A stretch of DNA of 64,000 nt from contig NZ_MLCE01000023.1 in NCBI RefSeq assembly GCF_002300165.1, forward strand, positions 186,001 through 250,000, in the 5' to 3' direction. The position numbers and the translations under genes are program-made. The notes under the pieces are model-generated. The model searched no databases and was not told where the DNA came from. It worked only from the letters and a program-made list of their open reading frames with translations. This DNA is from Streptomyces sp. Tue6028. Its GTDB lineage: Bacteria; Actinomycetota; Actinomycetes; Streptomycetales; Streptomycetaceae. This document shows, piece by piece, positions 50,509-59,151 of the stretch (position 1 is its first letter; every line of letters starts with the position of its first letter).

Positions 50509-51909
50509 ATGGCAGAGTCACGGGCCACTTTGGGGGCCGAGGGATTCGACCTCCATGTCGAGCCGACCGGGTCCGGGGTGCGCAAAGGGCTGACGGACGC
50601 GTTGCGCGAGGCCGTCCGCAGCGGCCGGCTCGCGCCCGGCACCCGGCTCCCCTCCTCCCGGTCGCTCGCCGTCGACCTGGGCATCGCCCGCAACACGGTC
50701 GCCGACGCGTACGCCGACCTCGTCGCCGAGGGCTGGCTCACCGCACGCCAGGGCTCGGGTACCAGGGTGGCCGAGCGGACGGTCGTCCCGCCCGCCCCGG
50801 AGACGGCGCCGCGCCGCCGCGAGCAGGGGCGCCCCGCCTACGACCTCGTCCCCGGCAGCCCGGACCTCGCCTCCTTCCCGCGCACCGCGTGGCTCAGGGC
50901 GGCCCGCCGGGCGCTGACCGCCGCGCCGCACGAGGCCCTCGGCTACGGCGATCCGCGCGGCCGCCCCGAACTGCGCACCGCCCTGTCCGGCTACCTCTCC
51001 CGCGCCCGCGGAGTGCGGGCCGATCCGGAGCGCATCGTGATCTGCTCCGGCTTCGCCGACGGTCTGACGCTGCTCGGCACGGTCCTGCGGCAGCGCGGCG
51101 TGCGCTCCGTGGCCGTCGAGGCCTACGGGCTCGATCTGCACTGGAACCTCCTGCACCGTTCGGGCCTGCGGACCGTCCCGCTGCCCCTCGACGGACTCGG
51201 CGCCCGCACCGACGACCTGGCCGGGGTCGGAGCCGTCCTGCTCACACCCGCGCACCAGTTCCCCATGGGGGTGCCGCTCCATCCCGAGCGCCGTGCCGCC
51301 GTCGTGGACTGGGCCCGCCGCACCGGCGGCGTGATCCTGGAGGACGACTACGACGGCGAGTTCCGCTACGACCGCCAGCCCGTCGGCGCGCTCCAGGGAC
51401 TGGACCCCCAGCACGTCGTCCACCTGGGCACCGCGAGCAAGTCCCTGGCCCCCGCGCTGCGTCTGGGCTGGCTGGTCCTGCCGCCGTCGCTCGCGCCCGA
51501 GGTCACCGCGCTCAAGGGCGGCGGGGGCTGGTCGACCGGGGCGCTGGACCAGCTCACCCTCGCGGAGTTCCTCACCTCCGGCGCCTACGACCGGCACGTC
51601 CGGGCGGCCCGGCTGCGCTACCGGCGGCGCCGCGACGCGCTGGTCGCGGCCCTCGCCGATCGCGCTCCGTCGGTCCACGCCACCGGAATCGCGGCCGGCC
51701 TGCACGCCGTCCTCAGGCTTCCCGCGGGCACCGAACAGTCGGTGGTCCGGGCGGCGGCCTGGCAGGGGCTGGCCGTCCACGGCCTGACGCGCTACCGCCA
51801 CCCCGACGCGGCCACGGAACCGCAGGACGCGCTGGTGGTGGGGTACGGGACACCGCCGGACCACGCGTGGTCGGGGGCGCTCGACGCGCTGTGCCGAGCG
51901 CTGCCCTGA
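50509..51909 (+). CDS. MocR-type GntR/aminotransferase-like regulator
   Basis: The 466-residue protein fuses an N-terminal GntR winged helix (LREAVRSGRLAPGTRLPSSRSLAVDLGIARNTVADAY) to a fold-type I PLP domain (~105-460) with DDYDGEFRYD and the PLP lysine in HLGTASKSLAPALRLGW. MocR proteins use PLP binding to control neighbouring genes. Divergence of 48 bp from the AhpD operon points to that target. ATG 50509 is used. Confidence 0.93.
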   Translation: MAESRATLGAEGFDLHVEPTGSGVRKGLTDALREAVRSGRLAPGTRLPSSRSLAVDLGIARNTVADAYADLVAEGWLTARQGSGTRVAERTVVPPAPETAPRRREQGRPAYDLVPGSPDLASFPRTAWLRAARRALTAAPHEALGYGDPRGRPELRTALSGYLSRARGVRADPERIVICSGFADGLTLLGTVLRQRGVRSVAVEAYGLDLHWNLLHRSGLRTVPLPLDGLGARTDDLAGVGAVLLTPAHQFPMGVPLHPERRAAVVDWARRTGGVILEDDYDGEFRYDRQPVGALQGLDPQHVVHLGTASKSLAPALRLGWLVLPPSLAPEVTALKGGGGWSTGALDQLTLAEFLTSGAYDRHVRAARLRYRRRRDALVAALADRAPSVHATGIAAGLHAVLRLPAGTEQSVVRAAAWQGLAVHGLTRYRHPDAATEPQDALVVGYGTPPDHAWSGALDALCRALP

Positions 51910-52454
51910 CCTGGCTCCCGGCTCAGGCTCCCGTTTCCCGGCTCCGGCTCCCGGCCCCGTTCTCCGGCTCGCGGCCCGGGCTCCCGGTCCCGGCTCCCGG
52001 CTCCCGTTCTCCGGCTCGCAGCCCGGGCTTCCGGCTCCCGGCTCAGGCTCCCGTTTCCCGTTCTCCGGCTGGCGGCCCGGGCTCCCGGTCCCGGCTCCCG
52101 GCTCCCGTTCTCCGGCTCGCAGCCCGGGCTTCCGGCTCCCGGCTCCCGGTCCCGGCTCGCGACCCGGGCTCCCGGTCCCGGCTCCCGTTTCCCGGCTCGC
52201 GGTCCGGGCTCCCGGTCCTCGGCTCGCGGCCCGGGCTCCTGGCCCTGGCTGGCGGCCCGGGTTTCCGGTTGCCGCGGAGCCGAGGGGACTGTCGCGCTCT
52301 CTGTAGCGAGGGCTCGCCGAGGGGGGCCCGGAGCCTGCACCTGGGCCGGGCGGACGTGGACCGCTGCTGCCGAGCTGGCCGGGAGCGGCGGTGGCGTGCT
52401 CGCACCGGAGCCGCGACGCAGCGGACCCGCCGCCCGCCGAGGGAGCCGAAGCGG
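51910..52454. repeat. Gene-free C/G-rich repeat tract
   Basis: From ~51915 to 52270 it is made of hexamer-like CGGCTC, GGCTCC and CCGGTC blocks. An 84-bp block at 51961-52044 recurs at 52062-52145 with one difference, an offset of 101 bp. Beyond 52270 the tract is unique but holds no gene. It lies between the MocR gene and the end of an opposing membrane-protein gene. Confidence 0.75.
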
Positions 52455-53294
52455 CTACGTCGATTCCTGCACCGGGGCCTCGCCGAAGCGGGCCAGCGCC
52501 AGCGCGCCCGCCACCGCGATCGCGAAGCCGAGGACCGCCAGCCAGGCGAGCCCCTCCCGCGTGCGGTCGCCCAGCCACGCCACGCCCACCAGGGCGGGCC
52601 CGATCGTCTCCCCGATCACCAGCCCGGCGGTCGCGGTCGTCACGGAGCCGCGCTGAAGGGCCGAGGTGAGCAGCAGGAACGCCGCGCCGCCGCCGATGAG
52701 CAGTGCGTACGTCGCCGGATTGGCCAGCAGCGCGCCCGGGTCGAGGTCGTCGATGAGCCGCACCGACACCTCGACCACACCGAAGCCGAAGCCGGCGCCG
52801 AGGCCGAGGACGAGCGGGCGCCCCCGCTCGGGCAGCCGCCCGCTCACGAGGCCCAGCAGCAGCACCCCGACGGCCGTGCCCAGCATCGCGTACTTCAGAG
52901 CCGCCGACCCCGGGCGGTCGCCCTCGGTGCCCGACGCCAGCCCCAGCATCGCGAGCCCCGCACACACCAGTCCCACCGCGCCCCACTCGACCCGGCTCAG
53001 TCGCACCCGCAGCAGCCGTGAGGCCACGACCGCCGTCACGGCGAGGCTCGCGGCGAGCGCCGCCCCCACCGTGTAGATCGGAATCGACCGGAGCGCGGCG
53101 ATCTGGAGCAGGAACCCGACCCCGTCGAGCGCGAGCCCGGCCAGATAGCGCCATTGCCGCAGCGCGCGCAGCAACAGCGCCGCTTCCCCGCCCGGCCCGG
53201 TGCCGGCCGCCGCGCGCGCCGCCATCGCCTGGAGCACGGTCGCGGTTCCGAAGCAGACCGACGCACCAAGCGCGCACACCATTCCAAAGAGCAC
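52455..53294 (-). CDS. DMT-superfamily (EamA-like) membrane transporter
   Basis: The 279-residue product from GTG 53294 has nine to ten hydrophobic helices in two similar halves, with the LFGMVCALGASVCFGTATVLQA start and AALRSIPIYTVGAALAASLAVTAVVASRL segment typical of actinobacterial EamA-like proteins. Substrate is unknown. TACAGT 6 nt ahead of the GTG suggests a leaderless start; ATG 53282 is an alternative. It is divergent from the lipoprotein gene. Confidence 0.85.
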   Translation of the reverse strand: MLFGMVCALGASVCFGTATVLQAMAARAAAGTGPGGEAALLLRALRQWRYLAGLALDGVGFLLQIAALRSIPIYTVGAALAASLAVTAVVASRLLRVRLSRVEWGAVGLVCAGLAMLGLASGTEGDRPGSAALKYAMLGTAVGVLLLGLVSGRLPERGRPLVLGLGAGFGFGVVEVSVRLIDDLDPGALLANPATYALLIGGGAAFLLLTSALQRGSVTTATAGLVIGETIGPALVGVAWLGDRTREGLAWLAVLGFAIAVAGALALARFGEAPVQEST

Positions 53295-53434
53295 GAAGCG
53301 ACTGTAGGGGAGCCCGCATCGCAGGGGGCCGTCGCACGCTCGTCCTGCGGTGCTCTCTACTCTGATCGCCGAACGTCCAAGAAGAAGCACAAACGAAGCA
53401 AAGTCGAACCGAACGAATCAACGGGGGAACGGAC

Positions 53435-53779
53435 ATGGCGGACACACGTCGTCAACTGCGCTCGGGCACCGTCGTGCTCGGCGGCATGGGACTCCTCGCC
53501 GCCGCACTCACGGCCTGCTCCTCGGAGCCGGACAAGCGCTGCGTCGACCGCGACAGCTACAACCTCGCCAAGGGCTACCGGGTCGTCGCCGACAAGAACT
53601 GCAAGTCCACCAAGGTGTCCGTCAACGGCAGTTGGTACTACGGCGGCAAGAAGAAGAGCGGCTGGGTCGACGGCGGCTCCTTCGTCAAGCCGAGCAAGGG
53701 TTCCGGCGGCTCCGGCGGCAGCCACAGCGGCGTCGACCGCGGCGGCTTCGGCAGCGGCAAGGGCAGCTCCGGCGGCTGA
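53435..53779 (+). CDS. Small lipoprotein with Gly/Ser-rich tail
   Basis: The 114-residue protein has a lipoprotein signal (VVLGGMGLLAAALTAC, lipobox LTAC). The mature part contains two further Cys (RCVDRDSYN, KNCKST), a WYYGGKKKSGWVDGGSF segment and a Gly/Ser/Lys tail. It is 14 bp upstream of an ATP-grasp gene. The lipoprotein plus glutathionylspermidine-synthase-like gene order resembles E. coli ygiB-ygiC and yjfM-yjfC; sequence similarity to YgiB is not evident. Start ATG 53435 follows GGGGGAACGG. Confidence 0.82.
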   Translation: MADTRRQLRSGTVVLGGMGLLAAALTACSSEPDKRCVDRDSYNLAKGYRVVADKNCKSTKVSVNGSWYYGGKKKSGWVDGGSFVKPSKGSGGSGGSHSGVDRGGFGSGKGSSGG

Positions 53780-53793
53780 GCAGGAGACGTCTC

Positions 53794-54981
53794 GTGGAAC
53801 GCCGCACCATCGCACCCCGCCCCGACTGGCAGCGGACCGTCGAGGAACAGGGCCTCATCTATCCGCTCACCCGCCACCCCGACGACTCCCTGCGCCCCTA
53901 CTGGGACGAGAGCGCGTACTACGTCTTCTCGCTCCCCGAGGTCGAGGCGCTGGAGGAGGTCGTGGACGAACTGCACCGCATGTGCCTGGCCGCGGCCGAG
54001 CACATCGTCCGCACGGACCGCTTCGCCGACCTCGGCATCACCGACCCGCACGTCGTGCGGGCCGTCGCCGAGGCGTGGCGGCGGCGCGCCGAACTCCCCT
54101 CCGTCTACGGCCGTTTCGACCTGCGCTACGACGGCACGGGCCCCGCCAAGCTGCTGGAGTACAACGCCGACACGCCGACCTCCCTCGTCGAGGCCGCGAG
54201 CCCGCAGTGGTTCTGGATGGAGGACCGCTTCCCCGGCGCCGACCAGTGGAACTCCCTGCACGAACGCCTCGTCGCCGCCTGGAAGAAGCAGGCGCCCCTC
54301 CTGCCGCCGGGCAGCCCGCTGCACTTCGCGCACTCCTCCGCCGACGAACTCGGCGAGGACCTGATGACGGTCGCCTACCTCAAGGAGACCGCCGAGCAGG
54401 CGGGCCTCGACACCGACTGGATCTCCATGGAGGAGATCGGCTGGGACCCCCTCTCCGGCCGCTTCGTCGACAACTCGCTCCGCTTCATCCGCAGCTGCTT
54501 CAAGCTCTACCCCTGGGAGTGGCTCACGGCCGACCGCTTCGCCGGACACGTCCTGGACACCCTCGACAACGGCGGCGGCACGGGCACGACGCTGTGGATC
54601 GAGCCGGCCTGGAAGATGCTCCTCTCCAACAAGGCCCTCCTCGCCATCCTCTGGGAGCTCTACCCGGACCACCCGAACCTGCTCCCCGCCCACCTCGACG
54701 GCCCGCGCGAACTGGCCGCCGGCCGGGGCTACGTGGCCAAGCCGCTCCTCGGCCGCGAGGGCGCCGGCGTCACCGTGCACGAACCGGGCGCCGCCCCGGC
54801 CGTACGGACCGACGAGCCCTGCGTCTACCAGGAGCTGGCCCCCCTCCCGTCCTTCGACGGCAACCGTGTCGTCCTGGGCGCCTGGGTCGTCGAGGACGAG
54901 TCGGCGGGCCTCGGCATCCGCGAGTCGTCCGGCCTGGTCACGGACGAGTACGCCCGCTTCCTGCCGCACGTGATCCTCTGA
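53794..54981 (+). CDS. Glutathionylspermidine synthase-like ATP-grasp ligase
   Basis: The 395-residue protein matches the GSP-synthase C-terminal (YgiC/YjfC-type) family: RRTIAPRPDWQRTVEEQG start, RFDLRYDGTGPAKLLEYNADTPTSL, FVDNSLRF, WELYP and ATP-grasp GYVAKPLLGREGAG. YgiC-like enzymes lack the amidase half and have no proven substrate; a peptide- or polyamine-ligase reaction is expected. GTG 53794 follows AGGAGAC. It is co-transcribed with the lipoprotein gene. Confidence 0.9.
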   Translation: MERRTIAPRPDWQRTVEEQGLIYPLTRHPDDSLRPYWDESAYYVFSLPEVEALEEVVDELHRMCLAAAEHIVRTDRFADLGITDPHVVRAVAEAWRRRAELPSVYGRFDLRYDGTGPAKLLEYNADTPTSLVEAASPQWFWMEDRFPGADQWNSLHERLVAAWKKQAPLLPPGSPLHFAHSSADELGEDLMTVAYLKETAEQAGLDTDWISMEEIGWDPLSGRFVDNSLRFIRSCFKLYPWEWLTADRFAGHVLDTLDNGGGTGTTLWIEPAWKMLLSNKALLAILWELYPDHPNLLPAHLDGPRELAAGRGYVAKPLLGREGAGVTVHEPGAAPAVRTDEPCVYQELAPLPSFDGNRVVLGAWVVEDESAGLGIRESSGLVTDEYARFLPHVIL

Positions 54982-55072
54982 CGGCCCGGTGCGCGAACCC
55001 TGGCCCCGGGCGCCCGCCGACACGGGGGCCGGGGCCGAGCCCGTGCCACGGCGGGCACCCGCGCCGCACCCC

Positions 55073-56287
55073 CTAGGCCCCCAGCACCTCGCGGAGTCGG
55101 CCGAGCCCCCAGTCGAGGTCCTCCTCGGAGATGACCAGCGGCGGGGCGATCCGGATCGTGACGCCGTGGGTGTCCTTCACCAGGACGCCGCGGTCCACCA
55201 GCTTCTCGGAGATCTCCCGGCCCGTGCCGTACGCCGGGGCGATGTCGACGCCCGCCCACAGCCCGCGCCCGCGGACCTGCGTGACATGACCGGAGTCCTT
55301 CAACCGGCCCAGCTCCTGGTGCAGATGCGCACCCAGCTCGGCCGCCCGCCGCTGGTACTCGCCCGACCGCAGCATCGCGATCACCTCCAACGCCACCGCG
55401 CAGGCCAGCGGATTGCCCCCGAACGTCGAACCGTGCTCCCCGGGCCGGAACACCCCCAGCACGTCGGCGCCCGCCACCACCGCCGACACGGGGACGACCC
55501 CGCCCCCGAGCGCCTTGCCCAGCACGTACACGTCCGGCACGACCCCCTCGTGCTCGCACGCGAACGTCTTCCCCGTGCGGCCGAGACCCGACTGGATCTC
55601 GTCCGCGACGAACAGCACGTTCCGCTCGCGGGTCAGTTCCCGCACCCCCGGCAGGTAGCCCGGGGGCGGCACCAGCACCCCCGCCTCGCCCTGGATCGGC
55701 TCCAGCAGCACGGCGACCGTGTTCTCCGTCAGCGCCGCCCGCATCGCGGTCAGGTCCCCGTACGGCACGATCTCGAATCCCGGCGTGTACGGTCCGAAGT
55801 CCGCCCGCGCCTCCGGGTCCGTGGAGAAACTGATGAGCGTGGTCGTACGGCCGTGGAAGTTGTTCCCCGCGACGACGATCTTCGCCCTCTCCGCGGGCAC
55901 CCCCTTCACGCGGTACCCCCACTTCCGGGCCGTCTTCACCGCGGTCTCCACCGCCTCCGCGCCCGTGTTCATCGGCAGCACCATCTCCATGCCGCACAGC
56001 GCCGCCAGCTCCCGGCAGAAGTCCGCGAACCGGTCGTGGTGGAACGCCCGCGACGTCAGCGTCACCCGCTCCAGCTGCGCCTTCGCCGCCTCGATCAGCC
56101 GCCGGTTGCCGTGCCCGAAGTTCAGCGCCGAGTATCCGGCCAGCATGTCGAGGTAACGGCGCCCCTCGACGTCCGTCATCCAGGCCCCGTCCGCCGTCGC
56201 CACGACGACCGGCAGCGGGTGGTAGTTGTGCGCGCTGTGCGCGTCGGCCGAGGCGATGAACGCCTTCGTCGTCTCCGTAGCGGTCAC
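55073..56287 (-). CDS. rocD: Ornithine aminotransferase
   Basis: The 404-residue class III PLP enzyme has Lys258 in LGKALGGG, Asp229 in VADEIQSGLGRTG, and LNFGHGNRRL and EPIQGEAGV segments typical of ornithine-oxo-acid transaminases. It converts ornithine and 2-oxoglutarate to glutamate semialdehyde and glutamate. GTG 56287 follows CGGAGATC. N-acetylornithine aminotransferase is an alternative; the SAHNYHPLPVV start favours RocD. It is divergent from glyA. Confidence 0.92.
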   Translation of the reverse strand: MTATETTKAFIASADAHSAHNYHPLPVVVATADGAWMTDVEGRRYLDMLAGYSALNFGHGNRRLIEAAKAQLERVTLTSRAFHHDRFADFCRELAALCGMEMVLPMNTGAEAVETAVKTARKWGYRVKGVPAERAKIVVAGNNFHGRTTTLISFSTDPEARADFGPYTPGFEIVPYGDLTAMRAALTENTVAVLLEPIQGEAGVLVPPPGYLPGVRELTRERNVLFVADEIQSGLGRTGKTFACEHEGVVPDVYVLGKALGGGVVPVSAVVAGADVLGVFRPGEHGSTFGGNPLACAVALEVIAMLRSGEYQRRAAELGAHLHQELGRLKDSGHVTQVRGRGLWAGVDIAPAYGTGREISEKLVDRGVLVKDTHGVTIRIAPPLVISEEDLDWGLGRLREVLGA

Positions 56288-56526
56288 GCGATCTCCGTTT
56301 CTTGACGAGCGGCACGGGGCGACGCGCGTGCCCGCGCACGGGGCGGCACGTGCTGCCCGGACCGGGCGGCTCGCGCTTCCCGGACCACGGGCGGATACGT
56401 GCTCCCGGGCGGGGGACGGCATGTCCTCCCGGGCGGGGAGTGGCGCCCGCCGACGGTGGGCCCCGGCCTCCTTCCTACCGTCGCTCGCATGGTGGACCGG
56501 GGAACCCGCAGATCCGGCGCGCCCGG

Positions 56527-56532
56527 TAGGCT
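56527..56532 (+). promoter_or_regulatory. -10 box of glyA
   Basis: TAGGCT is a good vegetative -10. The predicted start, ~56539, falls exactly where the ZTP riboswitch begins; no clear -35 is present. Confidence 0.5.
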
Positions 56533-56537
56533 GACCG

Positions 56538-56625
56538 GCGGGGCCGTGACTGGCGCGCTGGGATGGGACCGACCATCGGGGAGCGGCCCCTCGAACTGTG
56601 TGCCGTGCGCCTGGGCCGACCCGTG
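56538..56625 (+). promoter_or_regulatory. ZTP (pfl) riboswitch upstream of glyA
   Basis: Three conserved parts of the pfl/ZTP class are seen in order: CCGTGACTGGCG (56544-56555), CCATCGGGGAGCGG (56573-56586) and GCGCCTGGGC (56607-56616). The RNA senses ZTP/ZMP, which accumulates when 10-formyl-THF is short. The aptamer ends ~30 nt before the GGAGG of glyA, so control at transcription or translation of SHMT is expected. Confidence 0.9.
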
Positions 56626-56654
56626 AACGCTGAACACCACGTCCGGAGGCCGTC

Positions 56655-58100
56655 ATGCCAGAGCCCCTTTCCACCGAGTCCACCGCGTTCCGCAGTGCCC
56701 TGGACGTGATCCGGGCCGTGGAGCCCCGCGTCGCCGACGCCATCGGCCAGGAGGTCGCCGACCAGCGCGACATGCTCAAGCTGATCGCGTCGGAGAACTA
56801 CGCCTCCCCGGCCACGCTCCTCGCCATGGGCAACTGGTTCAGCGACAAGTACGCCGAGGGGACCGTCGGCCGTCGCTTCTACGCCGGCTGCCGCAACGTC
56901 GACACCGTCGAGGCCCTCGCCGCCGAGCACGCCCGCGAGCTCTTCGGCGCCGAGCACGCCTACGCCCAGCCGCACTCCGGCATCGACGCCAACCTCGTGG
57001 CCTTCTGGGCCGTCCTCGCCGCCCGCGTCGAGGCCCCCGCCCTGGAGCGCGCCGGCGTCCGCAACGTCAACGACCTCACCGAGGCCGACTGGGCCGAACT
57101 GCGCCACGCCTTCGGCAACCAGCGCATGCTCGGTATGTCCCTCGACGCCGGCGGCCACCTCACCCACGGCTTCCGCCCGAACATCTCCGGCAAGATGTTC
57201 GACCAGCGCTCCTACGGCACCGACCCCGCCACCGGCCTCATCGACTACGAGGCCCTGCGCGTCTCCGCCCGAGAGTTCAAGCCGCTCATCATCGTCGCCG
57301 GCTACTCCGCGTACCCCCGCCTGGTGAACTTCCGGATCATGCGCGAGATCGCCGACGAGGTCGGCGCCACGCTCATGGTCGACATGGCGCACTTCGCGGG
57401 CCTCGTCGCCGGCAAGGTGCTCACCGGAGACTTCGATCCCGTCCCGCACGCGCAGATCGTCACCACCACCACGCACAAGTCGCTGCGCGGCCCGCGCGGC
57501 GGCATGGTGCTGTGCGACGAGAGCCTCGCCGAGCAGGTCGACCGCGGCTGCCCGATGGTCCTCGGCGGCCCCCTCCCGCACGTCATGGCGGCCAAGGCCG
57601 TCGCGCTCGCCGAGGCCCGCCGCCCCGAGTTCCGCGACTACGCACAGGCCGTCGTCGACAACTCCCGTGCCCTCGCCGAGGGCCTGATGCGCCGCGGCGC
57701 CACGCTGGTCACCGGCGGCACCGACAATCACCTCAACCTGATCGACGTCGCCTCCTCCTACGGCCTCACCGGCCGTCAGGCCGAGTCCGCCCTGCTCGAC
57801 TCGGGCATCGTCACCAACCGCAACGCCATCCCCGCCGACCCCAACGGCGCCTGGTACACCTCCGGCATCCGCATCGGCACGCCCGCGCTGACCACCCGTG
57901 GTCTGGGCACGGCCGAGATGGACGAGATCGCGGGCCTGATCGACCGCGTCCTGACCTCCGCCGAACCCGGCACCACGGCCAAGGGCAGCCCGTCCAAGGC
58001 CCAGCACGTCCTGGACGCGAAGATCTCCGACGAGATCGCCCACCGCGCCACCGACCTGCTCGCCGGTTTCCCGCTCTACCCGGAGATCGACCTCGGCTGA
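56655..58100 (+). CDS. glyA: Serine hydroxymethyltransferase (long form)
   Basis: The 481-residue enzyme interconverts serine and glycine with THF. PLP-binding Lys275 lies in TTTTHKSLRGPRGG; LIASENYASPA and EGTVGRRFYAGC match SHMT. It is ~60 residues longer than usual, mainly by an insertion at ~128-160 (APALERAGVRNVND ... FGNQR), as in a second actinobacterial SHMT type. ATG 56655 follows TCCGGAGG. It sits behind a ZTP riboswitch and ends 15 bp from a convergent gene. Confidence 0.96.
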   Translation: MPEPLSTESTAFRSALDVIRAVEPRVADAIGQEVADQRDMLKLIASENYASPATLLAMGNWFSDKYAEGTVGRRFYAGCRNVDTVEALAAEHARELFGAEHAYAQPHSGIDANLVAFWAVLAARVEAPALERAGVRNVNDLTEADWAELRHAFGNQRMLGMSLDAGGHLTHGFRPNISGKMFDQRSYGTDPATGLIDYEALRVSAREFKPLIIVAGYSAYPRLVNFRIMREIADEVGATLMVDMAHFAGLVAGKVLTGDFDPVPHAQIVTTTTHKSLRGPRGGMVLCDESLAEQVDRGCPMVLGGPLPHVMAAKAVALAEARRPEFRDYAQAVVDNSRALAEGLMRRGATLVTGGTDNHLNLIDVASSYGLTGRQAESALLDSGIVTNRNAIPADPNGAWYTSGIRIGTPALTTRGLGTAEMDEIAGLIDRVLTSAEPGTTAKGSPSKAQHVLDAKISDEIAHRATDLLAGFPLYPEIDLG

Positions 58101-58115
58101 CGCGCCTCGCGCGGG

Positions 58116-59093
58116 CTACAGATCGATCAGCTCCTGTCGTGGTTCCCGCGGCGGTCCGGCAGCCTCACGCCGGGCCGCCGCGCGGCGTATCAGGACGGAG
58201 CCCCCTGCACCGAGGACCAGCCCCGCCGCCAGCCCGGGTACCGCCCACCTCACGCTGTCCGCCGCGTCCGGCTCCGCCACGCGCCCCGAGGTGCTTCCCG
58301 AGCCGAACAGGTCTCCCTCCTCGTCCAGTTGGTCGAACACAGCGCGTGGGGCCCGGTGCCAGCGGATGTCGTCGTCCCGGACGTCGGGGGAAGGATCAGT
58401 CCGCACCCATGGAGTGCCGTCCGCGGCGACGAACACCTGGTCCTGACGCTCGATGGCGACATCGCCACCCGGTGCCCTGCTGGTCTGCGGCCAGCCCCCC
58501 ACTCCTGTGAGCCCCCAGATCACGGTGGCCCGCACCTCGGGGAAACGGCCCTCCACCCATGCCTCGGGAACCCGCTCCGTCCCCGTGTACCGCGGGGAGA
58601 GCAGCCGCCACAGCCGTACGAAGTCCCGCTCCCCGGAGTGCAGCGAGGTCGCCCGTCCCGTGTCACCGGCGACGACCAGCGCCAGGTCGGGAGTGTCGGC
58701 CTTCGCCCGCGCCGAGCCGCGCGCCGAATCGTGCGCCGCATCCCGTGCAGAGGCCCGAGCGCCCGGAGCGCCGAGCGCGGCCGCCGCCACGACGACCAGT
58801 AACAGAAGCCACACCTGCCTCCGGCCCGTCCCCTTTCGCGTCCCACCGGTCCACAGCCTCGTGCCTTCGGTCCCCGCCCGCGTCCCGCCGCGCCACGACG
58901 CGACCCCGCCGGTCCACGGCCCGCTCCCGTCGAGCCGCGACCCCGTCTCGCCGAGCCACGGCGCCACCCCGCCGGTCCACAGCCTCGTCCGGGCCGGCCG
59001 GCGTTCCGACCGGGCGAGGCGCCCTCTGCTCGTGCCGGGTCGCCGCCCCCGCCGGGCGGGCCGGGACCTCTCCTGACCGATCCGGAATCTCAT
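58116..59093 (-). CDS. Membrane-anchored exported protein, paralogue A
   Basis: From ATG 59093 (GAGGGGGACGG ahead) the product is 325 residues. The first ~95 are Arg/Gly/Trp/Thr-rich with a repeated LWTGG(V/T) unit, then a hydrophobic signal (VWLLLLVVVAAAALGAPGARASA), an exported domain (~120-280; DLALVVAGDTGRATSLHSGERDFVRLWRLL) and a C-terminal helix before QELIDL. It resembles the next gene's product in the exported part and in the helix-plus-QEL(I/R)D end. The function is not known. It is probably transcribed from the ECF promoter upstream of paralogue B. Confidence 0.75.
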   Translation of the reverse strand: MRFRIGQERSRPARRGRRPGTSRGRLARSERRPARTRLWTGGVAPWLGETGSRLDGSGPWTGGVASWRGGTRAGTEGTRLWTGGTRKGTGRRQVWLLLLVVVAAAALGAPGARASARDAAHDSARGSARAKADTPDLALVVAGDTGRATSLHSGERDFVRLWRLLSPRYTGTERVPEAWVEGRFPEVRATVIWGLTGVGGWPQTSRAPGGDVAIERQDQVFVAADGTPWVRTDPSPDVRDDDIRWHRAPRAVFDQLDEEGDLFGSGSTSGRVAEPDAADSVRWAVPGLAAGLVLGAGGSVLIRRAAARREAAGPPREPRQELIDL

Positions 59094-59151
59094 CCGTCCC
59101 CCTCTTCCCCATGCGTCCCCCTCACCCGTCTGCCCGCCTCCCCGCGGCTCC

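Larger units (their letters stand above)
56288..56654. other. Divergent region between rocD and glyA
   Basis: The left part has short repeats around CGGGCGG and CTCCCGGGCGGGGA without a gene. The right part holds the glyA promoter and ZTP riboswitch, listed separately. No promoter for rocD stood out. Confidence 0.45.
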
